A DNA stretch of 64,000 nucleotides from Shewanella olleyana (GTDB lineage Bacteria; Pseudomonadota; Gammaproteobacteria; Enterobacterales; Shewanellaceae). The DNA is taken from the NCBI RefSeq assembly GCF_023283825.1, contig NZ_JAKILD010000001.1, forward strand, positions 303,664 through 367,663. Direction: 5' to 3'. A program made the position numbers and the translations under genes. The notes under the pieces were generated by a model that was not told the origin of the DNA, did not search any database, and was given only the letters and a program-made list of their open reading frames with translations. Below are positions 28,236 through 38,114 of this stretch, one piece after another. Position 1 is the first letter of the stretch. Each line of letters opens with the position of its first letter.

Positions 28236-28583
28236 TTATCTAAACAGGCAGTTTTTGTCTCTTGGTGGATTGACTAGGCCATTAATACAATAACTAGCAA
28301 AAAAACTGAATGTGATGACTGTACCCATGATGGTCGCTAACAAGTACCAAGGCTCATTCATAGTGATCCTCAAGTTAATATATTGGTATGTGGCCGGCGC
28401 CCATACAATTAACGTTGCTATTATCAGCCCCATTTGTATTAGTCGCGTCATTAAGTTGTTTTTAAGCAACAGAAGTAAGGGAAGCAGGACACAAGTGATG
28501 GCGAGTGGCATTTGGCCAAAACGTAAAAAATGAGCGGCTAGCAGTACGTAAGCTATAGAAATTAGAATAATACGCCACCACAT
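28236..28583 (-). CDS. small four-helix membrane protein of unknown function
   Basis: 115 aa, nearly all hydrophobic; helices at about residues 3-18, 25-43, 49-68 and 80-100, with little loop sequence. Not recognised. AAGGAAGG is placed 5-6 nt before the ATG (28589-28596), a strong ribosome binding site, so it is likely translated. Single gene converging on msrPQ. Confidence 0.7.
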   Translation of the reverse strand: MWWRIILISIAYVLLAAHFLRFGQMPLAITCVLLPLLLLLKNNLMTRLIQMGLIIATLIVWAPATYQYINLRITMNEPWYLLATIMGTVITFSFFASYCINGLVNPPRDKNCLFR

Positions 28584-28836
28584 TGTTACCTTCCTTAACC
28601 CATTTTACAGTCATTCATGTATTTAAGATGCATCAATATAGCGTAATGAATAGTTTGGGTTCTATTGCATATCTCACATAAGTCGACTTTTGTTTTATCT
28701 TTAAGTGATAGAGTTCAAAATCTGATGAGTTTAAAAGTTGACTTATAACGATACGGCTATAGTGAGATTAGACATAATTGTCTTAGAATAATAAAGTTGG
28801 CAAGCAGATAAGTTTAACCAAAGGGGAAATAAGAAT

Positions 28837-28913
28837 TGGTCGGGATAACAGGATTTGAACCTGTGATCTCTTGTCCCCCAGACAAGCGCCTTACCGGACT
28901 AGGCCATATCCCG
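28837..28913 (-). tRNA. tRNA-Pro (anticodon GGG)
   Basis: Cloverleaf on the minus strand: acceptor CGGGATA/TATCCCG, anticodon stem CTTGT/ACAAG with loop CTGGGGG giving anticodon GGG, T arm with GGTTCAAATCC, discriminator A and encoded CCA. 77 nt, single gene. Confidence 0.95.
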
Positions 28914-29022
28914 AGCAGAATCTTACGCTGCATAGATTAACAATAAGGTATTTTTCTGGCAATAGATATACTGAAAAACACCTTCAGTTGATTGTTATTT
29001 AAACACTTATTCAACTTGATTG

Positions 29023-30825
29023 TTATTGATTGTACAGTCTTCGGCCTTCCCGCATAACTTGTATTAGCTCAGGAGCACTCAACTTTTGTTTAAGTCTTTT
29101 TTTATACTCAATATCATATATTCGATATTTACCATGACGGTCTAAAACCGTTATCTCATCATTTTGGTAAATTGCAAAAGTACTGCTGTCGCCGATATAA
29201 ACCCAATTTTGCTCACTTGGCTGCAATAAGCTGTAGCCAGAGCTGTAATCAGTGATTGAGTTGTTACAGTGTAGCACTTGACTCATTATGGTCGGCACTA
29301 CGCCATAATGGCTGGTGCGGTAACTGACAGTATCTGAAGAGGTTTTAGGTAAATGCATCACAAAAGGCACTTTAACGTTACCCGGTGATAAGTCCTGATT
29401 AACTTCAGAAGGATTACTGCTGAATATCTGTCCATGAGTACCGGTTATCACCACCACGGTATTATTATCAATATGATTGAAAAGTTGCTGCAACTGTTGA
29501 TCAATAAAGAACAAAGATTGTCGGTATTGATTGTATAGCACTTTTTGCGCCGGCTTTAAGTCGATGTGTGGCTTAACGGTTTCGACCCCTAAAAAGCCAA
29601 TCGGGGTGTCGTAATGTTTTGGTGCAGATAAATTAACCATTGAGAACCAATGGGAACCTTGTTCAGCACTCCAGTTAATAAACTGCTGTACATTTTTTAT
29701 ATCTGTCTGAGCACTGCCTTCTTCACTGCTATTACTAAAAACAGAAAGCCCATTAAATATTGAACGGTTTTCAAAGACGCGTTGATTATCTTCCGGCAGG
29801 AAAATTGCTTGCTGATAACCTGCTTCTTTCAAGGCTCCAGTCATTACTGGCGGTGTATGATAAAACTCTTTTCTGTCACCATAATTGCCTTGTAAGCCAT
29901 AAAAGAGTGCAAACATTCCGGTTTTAAATTGGTTTCCACCGCTGTAGTGTTCGGTGAATTGTTTATTGTCTAATTGGTATTGCGTTAAAAAAGGCATGGT
30001 GAGCTCATTCACCATATCCGCTCTTAATCCATCGACGGAAACAATCAACACATTGGGTTGGTCTTTTATTAAAGATGGCGCCTTACATTGCAAAGGCAAT
30101 ACCGGATAACTGAGTTGTCTCGACTTGGTTTGATAACGGTTATCTTCAATGTTCGTGCCTTCAATACCGTGGCTTTCCATAAACGAGCGTGCAGTGGCAG
30201 GATAAGACAGAGGGTAGGTGTCATCAAAGCGAGTTATCTGTGTGACGTCTGATGCATCAGCCCAAATATGCACTAAATGACTACTGACAAAACAAATGCC
30301 GACGAATGCAATGGCTTTATTACCCAGTTGCTTTTTTTCTAACTTCTCGATTCTTTTCCAAATAAAGTTAGCTGCAGTCAACTCGATTAAAATAATTGCC
30401 GTAGGTGTGGCTATGTATGACGTGCTTTTAAGCAAGGCGTTAAGATCTGTCCAAGCAAGATCAAATGCAAATGGGCTTAAGTGAATGCCATAGTCATCAA
30501 ATATAATGGTGTCATACAGTAAAATGCACAGGCCGAGAGTGGCGACAAGCGCTGCATAGCCCCGCAGTATTTTCGAGTATGGTAATAATAAGGTGACAGG
30601 AAAAAGAAAGACGACATAAACAATAAAGGCTAAAAAACTAAAATGACCAATAGTGCTGATGGCAAGGTAGCCCCAACCAATAATGGTTTCAGGGTAACCG
30701 ACACTCGATAAATATCGGGCGCCCACTATCATGGCTAAAAAACCATTAAAGAAGGCAAACCAGTGTCCCCAATTAACAAGACGTGAGACTTTGTCACGAG
30801 TCATTTGTTTTTTACGCTCAACCAT
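29023..30825 (-). CDS. yejM: YejM/LapC-type inner-membrane sulfatase-like protein
   Basis: 600 aa. Five N-terminal membrane helices (DUF3413, about residues 15-185) and a periplasmic sulfatase-fold domain (NVLIVSVDGLRADMVNELTMPFL, about 255 on). In enteric bacteria YejM (PbgA, LapC) senses lipopolysaccharide and restrains LapB/FtsH turnover of LpxC; the hydrolase fold is thought not to be the main function. Upstream neighbour yejL is on the same strand and yejK is divergent, the usual cluster. The start at 30825 has no good Shine-Dalgarno; the ATG 7 codons later is an alternative. Confidence 0.9.
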   Translation of the reverse strand: MVERKKQMTRDKVSRLVNWGHWFAFFNGFLAMIVGARYLSSVGYPETIIGWGYLAISTIGHFSFLAFIVYVVFLFPVTLLLPYSKILRGYAALVATLGLCILLYDTIIFDDYGIHLSPFAFDLAWTDLNALLKSTSYIATPTAIILIELTAANFIWKRIEKLEKKQLGNKAIAFVGICFVSSHLVHIWADASDVTQITRFDDTYPLSYPATARSFMESHGIEGTNIEDNRYQTKSRQLSYPVLPLQCKAPSLIKDQPNVLIVSVDGLRADMVNELTMPFLTQYQLDNKQFTEHYSGGNQFKTGMFALFYGLQGNYGDRKEFYHTPPVMTGALKEAGYQQAIFLPEDNQRVFENRSIFNGLSVFSNSSEEGSAQTDIKNVQQFINWSAEQGSHWFSMVNLSAPKHYDTPIGFLGVETVKPHIDLKPAQKVLYNQYRQSLFFIDQQLQQLFNHIDNNTVVVITGTHGQIFSSNPSEVNQDLSPGNVKVPFVMHLPKTSSDTVSYRTSHYGVVPTIMSQVLHCNNSITDYSSGYSLLQPSEQNWVYIGDSSTFAIYQNDEITVLDRHGKYRIYDIEYKKRLKQKLSAPELIQVMREGRRLYNQ

Positions 30826-30926
30826 GCGGTATCGTTTTCCTAATCCTATCTGGAATCAAAATAATTGTGCCAAAAGTAAAACTTAAAAATAGCATACCTT
30901 TGAAAAATTTAAATGACTTTATATAC

Positions 30927-31145
30927 TTAGTCGGCTTTAACTGATTGCGCTAAAGCTTTAGCGAACTGTTCAGCTACAGCTTGACGAGATTCACTTGGTA
31001 CTTTGTTTTCAAGTAGGTGTGAAACACAGTTGCCTAATACCATCAGGCTTAAGTCAGTTGGTGCTTGATGCTTGTTAAGTACCGCTAAAAGCTCAGTAAT
31101 TAATGCTTCAACTTGGGTATTGGTATATTTAGATTGGATAGCCAT
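30927..31145 (-). CDS. yejL: YejL family small protein (DUF1414)
   Basis: 72 aa, helical, matching YejL (SKYTNTQVEALITELLAVLNKHQAPTDLSLMVLGN). Function unknown; the protein is always between yejK and yejM. About 100 bp separates it from yejM on the same strand. Confidence 0.9.
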   Translation of the reverse strand: MAIQSKYTNTQVEALITELLAVLNKHQAPTDLSLMVLGNCVSHLLENKVPSESRQAVAEQFAKALAQSVKAD

Positions 31146-31420
31146 AATCAGAAAAGTTCAAAAAGTAATGAATTAGCTCGTCATTATATCGGATTTCAAG
31201 CGTGGTTGCTGCAAGTTTATCATGGCTAAAATTACATCTAATCTCAGGGTTTTATCTTAATTTATAGTTAGATGTTATCTGAATTGATTAGCTTGGGTTT
31301 AGAAAGACGATATTTAATTGTTGCCGCACGATTTAATAAGATTTTTTGAGACTTTTTAAAACTCTCTGTTATGATATTGAGCGCTATTTCGCTTCCATCA
31401 TTACAGATCAGTTAGGGCTT

Positions 31421-32449
31421 ATGAGCATCAATATCGAACAAGCAATTATCCATGAAATCTCCCAAGACAGTCAGGGGCAACTAAGTTGTCGTCTAAGACC
31501 GCAGCCACTGTTAAACAGTAATGCTGTAGAGTCTATGCTGGAAGAGTTACATCAAACTTATACTGGTAAAGCGGGTAAAGGTTTTGGCTTTTTTGGTACT
31601 CATGGCGAAGATGGAGAAGCCAATCCAGCTTTTTCAAATGCCCTAAATGAATATCGTAGTGGCGAGCTTGGCTTTGTAGAGTTCAGTAGTGCAGCCAGTA
31701 AATTGCTGCAAGAAGAGTTAGCAAAGTATGACTTTAGCCAAGGTGGTTTTTTATTAATGTCATGCTATACCAGCATGACCAGTGATTATTTGTTTGTGGC
31801 TTTATTAAATGCCAAACCATCTATGACTGTACTTGATGATATGGAGCTGTCGCAAAATAATCATCTAGACTTAACGAATGTTCAATTGGCGGCTCGAATT
31901 GATTTAACAGAATGGCAAGCTGACAAAGATTCCCGCAAGTATATTTCATTTGTTCGTGGCCGCGCTGGTCGTAAAGTTGCAGATTTCTTTTTAGACTTTA
32001 TGGGTTGTGTTGAAGGTGTTAACACCAAGGCGCAAAATAAAACCTTAATGCATGCCGTTGAAGACTTTGTTGCTAGCAGTGAGTTGACCAAAGATGAGCG
32101 TCAGCAATGTCGTGACAAAGTATTTGATTATTGTAGTGAACGAGCCGACGAAGGCGCGGATATTGAAGTTAAGGATTTAGCTGATGAGCTAGCAGACTCT
32201 GGTATGGATTCATTTTATGACTTTGCTTGTGGTGGCACTTACGAGCTTGATGAAGAGTTTCCTGCCGATAAAGCCAGTTTACGAACATTAAAGAAGTTTT
32301 CGGGCACAGGTGGCGGAGTGACATTAAGTTTTGATGGAGGTCATTTAGGTGAGCGTGTTATTTACGATCCTATTTCTGACACCTTATTAATTAAAGGTGT
32401 ACCGGCAAACTTAAAAGACCAATTAGACCGCCGTCTTAAAGGCGAATAA
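31421..32449 (+). CDS. yejK: nucleoid-associated protein YejK (NdpA)
   Basis: 342 aa nucleoid-associated protein. The chain [15 protein letters not shown], then [41 protein letters not shown] and [14 protein letters not shown] matches the family along its whole length. The frame is open to a TTG at 31346, but the ATG at 31421 begins the family-conserved N-terminus with AGGG 4 nt upstream. Divergent from yejL. Confidence 0.93.
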   Translation: MSINIEQAIIHEISQDSQGQLSCRLRPQPLLNSNAVESMLEELHQTYTGKAGKGFGFFGTHGEDGEANPAFSNALNEYRSGELGFVEFSSAASKLLQEELAKYDFSQGGFLLMSCYTSMTSDYLFVALLNAKPSMTVLDDMELSQNNHLDLTNVQLAARIDLTEWQADKDSRKYISFVRGRAGRKVADFFLDFMGCVEGVNTKAQNKTLMHAVEDFVASSELTKDERQQCRDKVFDYCSERADEGADIEVKDLADELADSGMDSFYDFACGGTYELDEEFPADKASLRTLKKFSGTGGGVTLSFDGGHLGERVIYDPISDTLLIKGVPANLKDQLDRRLKGE

Positions 32450-32466
32450 AACAACATATTTAAATT

Positions 32467-32493
32467 AAAGCGTCCATTTGGACGCTTTTTTTT
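32467..32493 (+). terminator. intrinsic terminator after yejK
   Basis: Stem AAGCGTCC/GGACGCTT (32468-32475 with 32480-32487), ATTT loop, then eight T. Confidence 0.9.
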
Positions 32494-32631
32494 GCACTTA
32501 TTATATGAATTTATTGATTTGGGCGCATTTGCGAGGTTATTTGCTCTTAATTACATTTAAAGATTTTATTATCAAATTATTTTAGTACACTAGCCAAAAA
32601 ATTTATGCCTGTTTTATATAGCTAATTTCTG

Positions 32632-32653
32632 GTGGACACCTTTAAGTGACCAC
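32632..32653 (+). promoter_or_regulatory. leader hairpin just before the corA ribosome binding site
   Basis: GTGGACAC (32632-32639) faces GTGACCAC (32646-32653) with one mismatch and loop CTTTAA. It stops about 4 nt before the GGGGGAA ribosome binding site. It could affect translation of the Mg2+ transporter; there is no other support. Confidence 0.35.
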
Positions 32654-32665
32654 TCTGGGGGAATC

Positions 32666-33613
32666 ATGATTACTGCCTATGTTTACAAAAATCGCAAGTT
32701 AACTGTTCACGAACTGAATGTTCAAGACAGTATACCCGAACAAACATTATGGTTAGACATGTTCAAACCCAATGATGATGAAAGGGAATGGTTGAGTCGG
32801 TTTTCGGTTGAAGAAGTCCTCGAAGAGGAAGATATTAACGAAATTGAAGCTTCTGCGCGTTTTTTCCAAAGCAAAGATGGACTGCATATTAATTCTTTAT
32901 TTCCGCAGCGAGTAGGCTCAGATGTTAGAGGCATTAACGTTTCCTTCAACTTGAGAGAAGATTTTTTACTGACCATTCGCGAAGATGATGTTGGTTTGAT
33001 CCGCTTACTACGTAACTATTTACGATTAGGTCGATTAGATGCGACAACGCCCCAAGGGTTAATGATTGAGTTGTTCCATTTAAAAGTCGATTATCTATCT
33101 GACTTAATTGAAGATGTATATTCAGTTTTAGATAATGTGAGTGAAAAAGTGTTTGATGATGAAGAGCTGGACGAAGTCTTTAAAATGATCACTTTACAAG
33201 AAGACTCTAATGGTAAAATACGTTTGAGTTTGCTCGATACACAGCGCTCGTTACGTTACATTCAGCGTTATTATCGTGAGCATTTATCAGAAGAAAACAT
33301 TAAAGATTTACGTGAAATGTTATCGGACATTGAATCGTTAATGCCGCACAGCCAATTTATTTTTGATAAATTAAATTTCTTGTTGGATGCTGCGATGGGC
33401 TTTAGTGGTATACAGCAAACTAAGATTATTAAGATCTTTTCAGTTGCTGCAGTTGTATTTTTACCGCCAACAGTAATAGCCAGTAGTTACGGGATGAACT
33501 TTGCTAATATGCCTGAATTAGACTGGCGTTTTGGCTACCCAATGGCGATTGGTTTAATGCTTGCTAGTGCTAGTGGTACCTATTTCTTCTTTAAACGTAA
33601 AGGCTGGTTATAG
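32666..33613 (+). CDS. corA: magnesium transporter CorA
   Basis: 315 aa Mg2+/Co2+ channel of the inner membrane, pentameric. A long cytoplasmic domain rich in acidic helices is followed by two C-terminal membrane helices. The signature Gly276-Met-Asn lies in YGMNFANMPELDWRFGYP, which is CorA-like rather than ZntB-like. The GGGGGAATC before the ATG is a good ribosome binding site. Single gene with its own terminator. Confidence 0.93.
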   Translation: MITAYVYKNRKLTVHELNVQDSIPEQTLWLDMFKPNDDEREWLSRFSVEEVLEEEDINEIEASARFFQSKDGLHINSLFPQRVGSDVRGINVSFNLREDFLLTIREDDVGLIRLLRNYLRLGRLDATTPQGLMIELFHLKVDYLSDLIEDVYSVLDNVSEKVFDDEELDEVFKMITLQEDSNGKIRLSLLDTQRSLRYIQRYYREHLSEENIKDLREMLSDIESLMPHSQFIFDKLNFLLDAAMGFSGIQQTKIIKIFSVAAVVFLPPTVIASSYGMNFANMPELDWRFGYPMAIGLMLASASGTYFFFKRKGWL

Positions 33614-33641
33614 GCTCGAATTAACCGCTTTGTAAATTTTT

Positions 33642-33677
33642 AAAACCATTAATTACGATGTAATTAATGGTTTTTTT
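33642..33677. terminator. terminator between corA and the HD-GYP gene
   Basis: 15-bp stem AAAACCATTAATTAC (33642-33656) with 33660-33674, 3-nt loop, then a T run. The genes converge, so it may serve both strands. Confidence 0.8.
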
Positions 33678-33698
33678 GTATCTGAATTTTATAAAAGA

Positions 33699-34955
33699 CT
33701 AAGGTTGACCAATACCGTAACTTATTCGCTCTCTTGGATTTAAATATTTAAATATATTTTCTGGTAGGGCTGAAGCTGGCAGGCAGCGGACAATACTGAT
33801 TTCTTCCCGTTCTAAATCGATGATAGGCGCTTGCTCTTTTGGCACAAGTGGGTCGTAAAGCATGATTTGCGGGAATAAGATTTTATTAAGATTCACTGAC
33901 ATGACCATGCCAAATTGACCGCTGGATAATTCAATGACACTGCCAGGCGGATAAATACCGATGGTTTTAATCAATTTTCCAACATATTCGTTATTTAGCT
34001 TTTGTTTATAATTTTTATAAATGATCCCCAAAGATGCATAGGGCGTTTTTGCTTTGGAGACTTTAGTGCCATTACACAAATCATCATACTCATTTACCAC
34101 AGTGATTAACTGTGAAAACTTATCTAATTCATCACCTTTTAAACCTTTAGGATAGCCTGAGCCATCAATAAACTCGTGATGATTAGCGATCATAGGTTTA
34201 GCTTGCTCAGGAAAGGTATCTGCAAGTTTAAGAAAGTTAAGGCTCATCAATGGATGTTGCTTAATTAAGTTTTGTTCTGGCTTAGTGAGCTGAACATGCT
34301 TATTAAGAATATTACTGGGGATTTTGAGCTTGCCGACGTCATGAAATAATGCGCCTAGTCCTATTAACTCTATATCTTCACGACTCCATTCAAGACTTTT
34401 ACCTAACATCATAGACATGACTGAGACATTTAATGAGTGGTGATAAATTAAGTCACCAGGCTTTACATCTCCCATTAAATGCAGCACTAAATCATCTGAG
34501 TTAAGTAGCATATTGGTCATTGAGCTAATCATATCTTTAGCATCATTAACGGAGTTTAGTGGACGGCTGCCCAGTTTAGAGACGGTTGAGCGCATCATTG
34601 ATAAAGAACGTTCAAATTGTTGCTCGGTCTTTTTTATGCTGCGACGAAGTTTTTTCTGTGACTCGATTTGGTCATGTTTATATTGATCCATTTCAAGTTT
34701 TAATTTATCTAAACCATCGCCATCAACAGGTAGAGTTTTGTCTGAGGAACTCTTTAAGGCGAGTAATTCAGTGTCACTTCGTTCTGTATCGTAAAAGACT
34801 TGCTCGATACCAAGACTCTTAATTAGCTCAATTTGTGATTGGGTTTTAACTTTAAAATTACTGAAAAGGAAAGGGTGGTCCTTCCACGAAACAGGTAGGC
34901 GAATAAAGTTGCCCACTTGAATTTGATTGATAGAAACTTTTACAGAATTTTTCAT
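33699..34955 (-). CDS. HD-GYP domain cyclic di-GMP phosphodiesterase
   Basis: 418 aa. N-terminal DUF3391-type domain (about 1-75), a charged coiled linker (about 80-130), then an HD-GYP domain. Metal and catalytic residues are visible: His172-His173 (YHHSLNVSVMSM), His205-Asp206 (LFHDVGKLKIP), His259-His260 (ANHHE) and Gly267-Tyr-Pro. It should hydrolyse c-di-GMP and so favour motility over biofilm. No membrane helix. Single gene converging on corA. Confidence 0.88.
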   Translation of the reverse strand: MKNSVKVSINQIQVGNFIRLPVSWKDHPFLFSNFKVKTQSQIELIKSLGIEQVFYDTERSDTELLALKSSSDKTLPVDGDGLDKLKLEMDQYKHDQIESQKKLRRSIKKTEQQFERSLSMMRSTVSKLGSRPLNSVNDAKDMISSMTNMLLNSDDLVLHLMGDVKPGDLIYHHSLNVSVMSMMLGKSLEWSREDIELIGLGALFHDVGKLKIPSNILNKHVQLTKPEQNLIKQHPLMSLNFLKLADTFPEQAKPMIANHHEFIDGSGYPKGLKGDELDKFSQLITVVNEYDDLCNGTKVSKAKTPYASLGIIYKNYKQKLNNEYVGKLIKTIGIYPPGSVIELSSGQFGMVMSVNLNKILFPQIMLYDPLVPKEQAPIIDLEREEISIVRCLPASALPENIFKYLNPRERISYGIGQP

Positions 34956-35083
34956 AGGTTAAAGCAAATACCTAAAGTCACTTTTATTATTAGAGTTGCG
35001 AATGATGAACAGCCAACTTTTGCCAATTTATCAATTCCGTGGCAGCATATTATCATTACATTATAGAAAAGTGCTGATTAAAT

Positions 35084-35779
35084 ATGGATTTTATTGAGGT
35101 CATTCCCAATGCAATTACGGATGATTTATGTGACAGGCTGATAATGACTTTCGAGCAACATGAAGGTGTGATAGAAGGCAAAACCGGTCAAGGTGTCGAT
35201 AAAAGTAAAAAGCAAAGCCTTGATTTAACCCTGGATAATTATAGTGATTTAACGTCGATTAAGAATGAATTACTTCAAGTCACTTTAAAGCATGCTGCAC
35301 ATTATTTTAAACAATACCCTATGGCGTTAATGGGGGCTGTCTCAGTTAGCGTGTCAGATGAGCTGGGCAATCCGGTTACGCTTAATCCTGATAACTTTAA
35401 TACGCTTGGTGAACCAAGGGCTGAAGCTTTAACGAAGTATTTGTATCGCAGTGGTTCGGTGAATATACAAAAATATTTACAAGGTGTGGGTGGTTACCCG
35501 CATTGGCATTCAGAAAATTTTCCACAAGTAGGATCTCATGAGGCGCTACATAGAGTGGTGTTATATATGTACTACTTAAATGATGTTGAACAAGGCGGTG
35601 AAACTGAATTTTATTATCAAGGTAAATCAGTCAAACCGAAAAAAGGCACTATGGTCATTGCCCCTGCAGGTTTTACTCACACTCATCGTGGTAATACGCC
35701 AAAAAGTCATGACAAATATATTGCTACCTCGTGGATTATGTTTAATAAAGCTGAGCAGTTATACGCACCTATTAGCTAG
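35084..35779 (+). CDS. 2-oxoglutarate/Fe(II)-dependent oxygenase
   Basis: 231 aa, prolyl 4-hydroxylase-like fold. The double-stranded beta-helix part spans about 138-220. Predicted iron ligands are His142 and Glu144 (HSE in place of the usual HxD) and His199 or His201 (FTHTHRG), with Lys211 (HDKYIATSW) for 2-oxoglutarate. VVLYMYYLNDVEQGGETEFYYQG is typical of the family. Substrate unknown. Single gene with a terminator. Confidence 0.8.
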   Translation: MDFIEVIPNAITDDLCDRLIMTFEQHEGVIEGKTGQGVDKSKKQSLDLTLDNYSDLTSIKNELLQVTLKHAAHYFKQYPMALMGAVSVSVSDELGNPVTLNPDNFNTLGEPRAEALTKYLYRSGSVNIQKYLQGVGGYPHWHSENFPQVGSHEALHRVVLYMYYLNDVEQGGETEFYYQGKSVKPKKGTMVIAPAGFTHTHRGNTPKSHDKYIATSWIMFNKAEQLYAPIS

Positions 35780-35815
35780 TGTAAAAAAGGGTTACGCACT
35801 ACTCATACTTCAAAT

Positions 35816-35843
35816 AAAAGCGAGCATATAGCCCCTCGCTTTT
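35816..35843. terminator. terminator between the oxygenase gene and phoQ
   Basis: AAAAGCGAG (35816-35824) pairs with CTCGCTTTT (35835-35843), 10-nt loop. T run on the plus side and A-rich flank for the minus side. Confidence 0.7.
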
Positions 35844-35921
35844 GTTCCTCGTTTTACCTTTCTTTTATGACATATCTAATTTTGAGGACTTAGAACGAAC
35901 TATTACATGAAGTAACTGTGT

Positions 35922-37274
35922 TTATTGAGGTGGAATTTTTATAGTGAATTTTGCACCTTGTAAGTGACTTTCTGTGATTGAAAGCAAGCCATGATAGCTA
36001 CTCACGATCTCATTACAGACAGCAAGACCAATACCTTGGCCTGGTGATTGAGTATCAGCACGAACGCCACGTTGGATGATGCGCTCTTTTAAAGCATCTT
36101 CAACGCCAGGTCCGTCATCTTCTACTATAAGTACCGCATTGCCATCTTGATCAATATGGGCTGAAATTATCACTTCGCTTATTGATAACCTGAATGCGTT
36201 TTCCATTAAATTGCCACAAAGCTCCATTAAATCGCCTTTATTGATGGGAAAGCTGACTTTTGGTTCGATATTAGTGCTAAACCTGACCCCTTTTTCACGG
36301 TAAATTTTAAATAACATCTGAGACAGTTGTTCAACCATTGGTGCAACTGAGGTTTGCTCGTGTACTAAACCTTGACGCCCCACAAGAGCACGTTTCAATT
36401 GATACTTAACCAGCTGATCCATTTGACCTACTTGTTGCATGATCTTTTCACTGGCATCTGCTTTAGAAAGTAATTTGTCATCTGTTATGGCATGTACTGC
36501 AGCTAAGCGTGTTTTAAGGCTATGGGCTAAATCATTCATTGCATTTTGATAGCGCTCTTGCTGTTCGCTTGATTGAGTCAGCAATTGATTTAATGCTTGA
36601 GTTACGCCCTCCAATTCGTGAGGGTAACCATTAGAAAGAGATTCTTTTTTACCTTCTCCTATCGCTTGCAATTCACTCTTCAATCTACCCATTGGGCGAA
36701 GACACCAATAGGCTGCGCTAATAAGCAAAATAAAGGCGAGTAACATCACGACAGCAAGACGAAGGTAAGTGAGCTTTTTAAATCGTTTGAATTCATTTTC
36801 TACAGAGTCGGCATCTTTTAATACGACCATATTGTATTGGGTTTGATTTAGCTCAACTGGCAGTAAATAAGCAAAATATGACTTTTCATCTGACATCGTT
36901 AAGTAATACGGGGGGCTTGTGTCAGCGATTGATTCAAAACGCTGACAGATGTTATTCAGTCCTCTGTCTGTCGCTAATGAAGAAATCCACACATCATCGA
37001 AAGATTGAGTACAGCTGGCCATCATATAACGTTTTTGTTTATTGTTGTCATTGAGCCAGCTATTGTCAGCGGGAATGAGATTGTGCTCTCTAAGTTCTGC
37101 TGCGATTTGAGGCATTTCAGCAATGAGCTGAGATGTTTCCTGGTTATAGCTATTTTGTGCATGAAGTATGGTGACTGACCACGCTAACCCAAAGCCAACT
37201 AATGCAATAATAGTTAACGAGGTAATAAACATCCTTGCTAGCAGACGCTTTTTGGGCTTAAAACTTAGCTGCAT
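35922..37274 (-). CDS. phoQ: sensor histidine kinase PhoQ-like
   Basis: 450 aa. Two membrane helices (about 14-36 and 171-191) bracket a periplasmic sensor of about 130 residues, followed by HAMP, HisKA (phospho-acceptor His251 in NDLAHSLKTRLAAVHAI) and an ATPase domain (DDGPGV, GQGIGLAVC). The periplasmic part has two cysteines (88, 110) and lacks an obvious long acidic cluster of the E. coli PhoQ type. Its start overlaps the phoP stop by 10 nt. Assignment as PhoQ rests on the partner; the stimulus may differ. Confidence 0.85.
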   Translation of the reverse strand: MQLSFKPKKRLLARMFITSLTIIALVGFGLAWSVTILHAQNSYNQETSQLIAEMPQIAAELREHNLIPADNSWLNDNNKQKRYMMASCTQSFDDVWISSLATDRGLNNICQRFESIADTSPPYYLTMSDEKSYFAYLLPVELNQTQYNMVVLKDADSVENEFKRFKKLTYLRLAVVMLLAFILLISAAYWCLRPMGRLKSELQAIGEGKKESLSNGYPHELEGVTQALNQLLTQSSEQQERYQNAMNDLAHSLKTRLAAVHAITDDKLLSKADASEKIMQQVGQMDQLVKYQLKRALVGRQGLVHEQTSVAPMVEQLSQMLFKIYREKGVRFSTNIEPKVSFPINKGDLMELCGNLMENAFRLSISEVIISAHIDQDGNAVLIVEDDGPGVEDALKERIIQRGVRADTQSPGQGIGLAVCNEIVSSYHGLLSITESHLQGAKFTIKIPPQ

Positions 37275-37939
37275 GGTAAGTTAAATTTATATCCTTGGCC
37301 GCGAATGGTAGCAATAGGGTTGTCAATCCCGCCATTGTTGAGCTTTTTGCGAATTCGACTGACCATGACTTCAATGGTATTTGGGTCACCTTCTTTATCG
37401 CCATAGACTACGTCTAGCAAACGCTGTTTAGCGACAACTTCATGGCAGTGGCGCATTAAATATTCGAGGATCAGATATTCGAATGCAGTCACTTCCATAT
37501 TTTCTTCATTCAAACTGACTTGCTTTGCCGCTAAGTCGAGTTGCAGTGTGCCACTGCTAATCGTCGGTTTTACGAAGCCGGCACTTCTTCTAACTAAAGC
37601 ATCTAGACGAGCAACCAATTCTTCTTTCTGAAATGGCTTGACTAAATAGTCATCTGCGCCAGCGTTTAAGCCTTCTACTTTATCTTGCCAGTTTACGCGC
37701 GCGGTTAAAATTAAGATTGGCGCTTTAACATCGGCGTTGCGTATATCAGAAATAAGAGTCATGCCGTCTTTATCTGGTAAACCTAGGTCGACAATGGCGA
37801 TATCAATAGGGTAGTTGGTTGCTTGATAAAAGCCTTCTTTGGCTGTTAGTGCAACCTGAACTTGGTTTCCTAAATCAGATAACTGAACATTTAGGTGGTG
37901 GGATAAAATAGGATCGTCTTCAATGACCAAAATTCTCAT
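37265..37939 (-). CDS. phoP: response regulator PhoP-like
   Basis: 224 aa OmpR-type regulator. Receiver domain with acidic pocket (EDD at 7-9), phospho-acceptor Asp51 (IAIVDLGLPDKDG) and Lys in DDYLVKPF; winged-helix DNA-binding domain from about 125 (TAFEYLILEYLM, IRGQGYKFNLP). It resembles PhoP over the full length. First gene of the phoPQ operon; a 16-bp triple repeat lies about 180-225 bp upstream. Confidence 0.9.
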   Translation of the reverse strand: MRILVIEDDPILSHHLNVQLSDLGNQVQVALTAKEGFYQATNYPIDIAIVDLGLPDKDGMTLISDIRNADVKAPILILTARVNWQDKVEGLNAGADDYLVKPFQKEELVARLDALVRRSAGFVKPTISSGTLQLDLAAKQVSLNEENMEVTAFEYLILEYLMRHCHEVVAKQRLLDVVYGDKEGDPNTIEVMVSRIRKKLNNGGIDNPIATIRGQGYKFNLPCS

Positions 37940-38114
37940 AGCAATACTCTAGTAGATGTATATAAGTAAAACGAAAATGATATTGATGTAAGTACTTATT
38001 AAAGTGAGAGTTTAAACTCAATTAACGTAAGCCAAACGTTTTCATCAGATGATAATACACAATAACTTATTAATACTTAACCATTACTGACTGTAATGGC
38101 TAATGACTTTTTCG

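Noticed and set aside
28945..28984. Inverted repeat between yejM and tRNA-Pro as a terminator
   Set aside because: 12-bp stem with one mismatch, but the loop is 16 nt and no U run follows on the minus strand.
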